Source: Bacteroidota bacterium (lineage in GTDB: Bacteria > Bacteroidota > Bacteroidia > Bacteroidales > JAAUTT01). Taken from it: a stretch of DNA of 64,000 bases. Where the stretch lies: assembly GCA_023429135.1 (NCBI GenBank), contig JAEYWD010000124.1, positions 186,001-250,000 of the forward strand, written 5' to 3'. The translations under genes and the position numbers were made by a program. The notes below the pieces were generated by a model. It worked only from the letters and a program-made list of their open reading frames with translations. It did not search any database and was not told the origin of the DNA. Shown here one piece after another: positions 61,701 to 64,000 of this stretch. The stretch's first letter is position 1; every line of letters starts with the position of its first letter.

Positions 61701-62005
61701 TGCCTCGCGTGGCTTACAAATCGAACGGTTCAATTACAAACGATATGTTCAGCCAGCGTTTCCTGCAGAATGCATCATATCTGAAAATTGCAAATGTAGA
61801 ATTGGGCTATAATGTTCCCGATAAATGGTTTGGTGGTTATGTTACCGGTGTGCGGATCTATGCATCGGGTCAAAACCTGGCAACATTATCAAAATACAAA
61901 GGCTACAACGTAGACTTCGCCGGAGGCACATTTACTCCGGGTTACAACTATGCTTCGTATCCGACACCACGAACCATCATGTTCGGAGTACACTTCTCAT
62001 TCTAA
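58796..62005 (+). CDS. SusC-type TonB-dependent outer-membrane glycan transporter
   Basis: 1,069 residues. After the signal peptide (ending SYAE) come a CarboxypepD_reg domain (about 36-115, with GKVVDEKGEPLPGATI), a TonB box region (ELEQVVVIGYGTQRK), the plug (VRIRGIGSFGSTAPLYVIDGVP, ASAAAIYGSRAANGVVIITTK) and a 22-strand barrel to the terminal phenylalanine (GVHFSF). With its SusD partner it imports oligosaccharides across the outer membrane using TonB energy. The barrel is full length. SusD follows after 22 bases. Confidence 0.97.
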   Translation: MKYIYLILLGLLALAPASYAEGNGSTDPMSSTQQGNITVKGKVVDEKGEPLPGATIQQKGTTTGAVTDIDGNFSISVSSDATLVISFLGYQSLEVVVAGKTDLGNITLVWDVKELEQVVVIGYGTQRKVDLTGSVAIVNTEEMKKVSHSNISTMLEGRVAGVQITSDGQPGADPTVRIRGIGSFGSTAPLYVIDGVPMGTTIRDFSPNDIETLQVLKDASAAAIYGSRAANGVVIITTKQGKKNQAMKINYSGYYGFDQVEKDVYDVMDSYQYGKYVTMAYKNSGMDVPGGYNPSNAKYLYNADGTPKVDTNWFDEAFKTGIRQNHNINMSGGGTNNTYNIGLDYYSQNGTMVGAGPNFDRYTARINNTMDVKFIKFKTSLVYSYSDQDNMALSNANEYVQGLYGAQYPVMASALLIPPTIRAYDESTWVLDDKIPAATEYNYDSYGYGTYYDDVHGDLRVTNLLLTNSLLKRNTTVNRVVASGSANVDLIGMVGQKSSNHKFDYNLNLSYSRTNAKDFTFVPAFIQSTTNYLSKSNENLAEGYRNFSDVLIENTINYEGKIGRHNINMVAGQTFQRELYHTLTSKGVTMPEPYFLQINNAEETSGTSYESEHVLASYIGRINYNFDEKYLISATARRDGSSRLSSDDRWDWFPSVSAGWRLERENFFPVSKSIIGLLKIRGSYGELGNENIGEYQYMDVMSRGNYTYSYGNNKVTGSAISNYVNTAIRWEKKKTIDFGLDLGMFSNQFEFTFDWYKSTSEDLLYSVAVPTSAGATNGTVTMNAATMENSGLEFLLAYHNHKNAVKFDISTNLSTLQNKVTKLGVSGEPRTDGYTRTEVGREIGEFYGYVSEGIFQKQSDIDNRVNANGMHINQNGAQPGDVIYADLNNDGEITNADQKFLGSGLAKVHYGFNISAEWKGLDLSISTYGAAGFKAVDFVDLTLHSSYGALNKSVDLLNAWTPENTNTNVPRVAYKSNGSITNDMFSQRFLQNASYLKIANVELGYNVPDKWFGGYVTGVRIYASGQNLATLSKYKGYNVDFAGGTFTPGYNYASYPTPRTIMFGVHFSF

Positions 62006-62027
62006 AATAATTTAAAACAGAGTCAAT

Positions 62028-63782
62028 ATGAAAAGTTTAAATATAATTCTAATAATGTTGGCGCTTATTGGAGGCATGACAGCCTGCAATGACGAACTCG
62101 ATGTTCAGAACCCGAACAGTCAGACAACCTACGATTTTGGTAATACTGAGTCTGATCTGAAGGAGGCTGTTATCGCATGCTACAACCGTATACGTCTCGA
62201 AGGTACATTTGCCCGCGTTGGCTACACATTGGATGCTGTACGTGGCGACGAAGTATGGAACTCGTCTCAGCAATGGTATCTGGAGTACGACAATCTCAAT
62301 TCTCCGGGTACTATAGGAATAGGCGACGAATGGCCATGGCGCGACAACTACCATGTTGTAAACCGCACCAACTTTGTATTGTCTAAAGTCGATAAAGTTA
62401 AACTGTCCGAAGAGTCATATAATCAAATTGCCGGACAGGCTCTTTTCCTCAGATCTTTGGCATACTATAATCTGGCAACCTATTACCAGACTGTTCCTTT
62501 GATTACAGATTATGCATCTTATTCGGACATCAACACCATGTATGCGCCTAACAATACCCAGGACGAGGTGTTTGACCAAATAGAAGCCGATCTCAAGAAA
62601 GCTATGGAAATTTTGCCTTCGCGCGATAAAGGTGGCGAATGGGCTAAAGGTCGAGCTACCAGCGGTGCTGCTGCAGGATATCTGGCCCGGGCTTATATGT
62701 TCCGTCATAAATATACGGAGGCTTATGCTGTGCTGAAAGACATCATCGCTGGCAAGTATGGAACATACAAACTTACAAACGACTATGGCGACAATTTCAG
62801 AGAAGGTGCCGCATATGAAAATAACTCAGAGAGCCTCTTCGAAGTTCAGTTTCTGGACTTCGGCACAGGTGGCACCGACGAAGAGTGGACTCCGGTTAAC
62901 ATAAGCTCACAGGCAACTCAGGGTCATGCGGTCGAAAGTAACTATGCTTCACAGCAAATGGGCAGCTGGGGCGACCTTGCCGGTTCACCATGGTTATATA
63001 ACCTGTTCAAAAAAGAGAACAGTACCGATGGCCGTCTCGATCCTCGTTTATACTGGACATTGGTTACTTACGAAAACGAATATAGCTCCTACACCGGTTT
63101 GAAAACAGCAGCATATCCTGATGGAGATCCACGTCGTAACACTATTTATCAGAAGGATATAACTGCAACTCCGCTGTCGAACAGCGCTCAGGGCGGTATC
63201 TCCATAGCCAAGTTTACCAATGCCCGAAATAATATTTACAGTTCTATTACTAACGGATTACACTGTGGAGTTAACCTGCGACTGATGCGTTACAGCGATG
63301 TTTTATTGCGTGCAGCAGAATGCGAAAACGAAATCAATGGTCCAACCCAAACAGCTATCGATTATATTAACATCGTACGCAGGCGTGTTGCTCTTAAAGA
63401 TCTGAAGCTTTCCGACTTTCCGACGGCGAATGCTCTTTTCGAGCAGATAGCAAATGTTGAGCGTCCAAAAGAGTTCGGTTGCGAAAACGGTCGTGGTATC
63501 GACTTACTCCGTTGGGGATTTTTCTACGATGCAGGTCGTCTGAATCAGTTGGTTGAGCACGGTTATTACAAGCTCGATGGCAAAGCTTCAACTGAAGAGC
63601 TTACTGCTGAAACAGCTACAAGTTCATCTTTCAAATATTATTATAAGGGACATGAATATTTCCCCATATTCCAATCAACGCTTAATGCCAACCCTAAGCT
63701 TACAGGGAACTCGGCAAACAAGAATGAAGACAATGGGCCTGCCTTCAAAGCTAAATGGGCTGTTCGTCCGGTTGTAAAGTAG
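62028..63782 (+). CDS. SusD/RagB-type glycan-capturing lipoprotein
   Basis: 584 residues. Lipobox GGMTAC (Cys near 20) anchors it to the outer face of the outer membrane. The tetratricopeptide-rich N-terminal half is typical of SusD (LKEAVIACYNRIR, AGQALFLRSLAYYNLATYYQTVPLI, KGRATSGAAAGYLARAYMF). The C-terminal half has the usual LLRAAECENEI and RPKEFGCENGRGIDLLRWG. It forms the lid of the SusC transporter and binds the glycan. It is the last gene in the window; a hairpin 72 bases on may end the operon. Confidence 0.97.
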   Translation: MKSLNIILIMLALIGGMTACNDELDVQNPNSQTTYDFGNTESDLKEAVIACYNRIRLEGTFARVGYTLDAVRGDEVWNSSQQWYLEYDNLNSPGTIGIGDEWPWRDNYHVVNRTNFVLSKVDKVKLSEESYNQIAGQALFLRSLAYYNLATYYQTVPLITDYASYSDINTMYAPNNTQDEVFDQIEADLKKAMEILPSRDKGGEWAKGRATSGAAAGYLARAYMFRHKYTEAYAVLKDIIAGKYGTYKLTNDYGDNFREGAAYENNSESLFEVQFLDFGTGGTDEEWTPVNISSQATQGHAVESNYASQQMGSWGDLAGSPWLYNLFKKENSTDGRLDPRLYWTLVTYENEYSSYTGLKTAAYPDGDPRRNTIYQKDITATPLSNSAQGGISIAKFTNARNNIYSSITNGLHCGVNLRLMRYSDVLLRAAECENEINGPTQTAIDYINIVRRRVALKDLKLSDFPTANALFEQIANVERPKEFGCENGRGIDLLRWGFFYDAGRLNQLVEHGYYKLDGKASTEELTAETATSSSFKYYYKGHEYFPIFQSTLNANPKLTGNSANKNEDNGPAFKAKWAVRPVVK

Positions 63783-63853
63783 GAATCGTTCTTTTAAACG
63801 AGGTTGTGCGAAAAGTTTTTTTCATGAATCGCACGTTCTAAAATGAGTGATTT

Positions 63854-63886
63854 AAACCTTTCAGGTTTTTAAAACCTGAAAGGTTT
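63854..63886. repeat. Palindromic hairpin repeat, copy 2
   Basis: AAACCTTTCAGGTTTT and its complement pair around one base. The core CTTTCAGG...CCTGAAAG is shared with 9249-9280. It lies after susD and can serve as a terminator. From 63887 to the window end no gene is supported. Confidence 0.8.
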
Positions 63887-64000
63887 CGATTATTAAGACA
63901 GCTTCTGTTTTCTAATTAATTTGTTAGTTTATCGGCACCAGGCTTTAGGAAGTCAGCCAAAACCTGAGTAGGTAAGTTTTTTAATAAACCATTTTAGACA

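Overview
The window is chromosomal DNA from a member of the Bacteroidota, probably an anaerobic or facultatively anaerobic environmental Bacteroidales/Marinilabiliales-type bacterium. The evidence is a SusC/SusD pair, a hybrid two-component regulator, RHS/YD-repeat surface proteins, a type IX secretion tail on one protein, TonB-type domains on a BlaR1-like protease, and repeated promoter elements of the Bacteroidetes kind (TTTG, about 19 bases, TAnnTTTG). I see no phage, insertion sequence or CRISPR array. The species cannot be named from the sequence alone.

1-20 kb is mostly housekeeping. It holds a minus-strand operon (leuS, a YitT-type membrane protein) followed by an M23 peptidase, then a tRNA-Arg(CCG) whose first base is the last base of a small membrane-protein gene, a BlaI/BlaR1 pair behind an operator-like promoter, an SDR, a PHP-domain protein, a flavin reductase, a secreted metallophosphoesterase, lipA-lipB, and the nitrite-ammonifying nrfHA genes. 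A cupin, an Fe-S protein and an Rrf2 regulator lie beside nrfHA. Eroded chemotaxis-receptor fragments lie at 18.2 kb and 34.3 kb.

20-34 kb holds a membrane-spanning transcription factor whose outer part is a PI-PLC-like fold lacking the expected catalytic histidines plus a LamG domain. A CmoA-like gene next to an isoprenylcysteine-methyltransferase-like gene follows. A six-gene run comes next: a tetraheme NapC/NirT cytochrome fused to a SUMF1 domain, two exported Gfo/Idh/MocA oxidoreductases, a ThuA protein, and two glycosyltransferases. Its first four genes look like an envelope sugar-oxidation module.

34-47 kb is a surface-protein and polymorphic-toxin-like locus. It has three proteins sharing one C-terminal domain with strongly similar DNA, a large YD protein with a cysteine-rich insert, a beta-propeller protein with a type IX tail, and an RHS protein ending in an M23 peptidase. 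The last is followed at once by a small exported, AT-rich gene that I read as its immunity protein.

47-64 kb is a polysaccharide utilisation locus: an (alpha/alpha)6 glycosidase-like gene, a hybrid two-component sensor/regulator, a GH51 arabinofuranosidase, a surface lipoprotein, SusC and SusD. The 600-base gap between the regulator and GH51 holds the most striking non-coding structure: about eleven tandem 21-bp units with recurring ATTAGCGCTAAT palindromes, then four helically phased TTACACA sites just upstream of a promoter-like element. Arabinose-containing glycan is the likely target of the locus.
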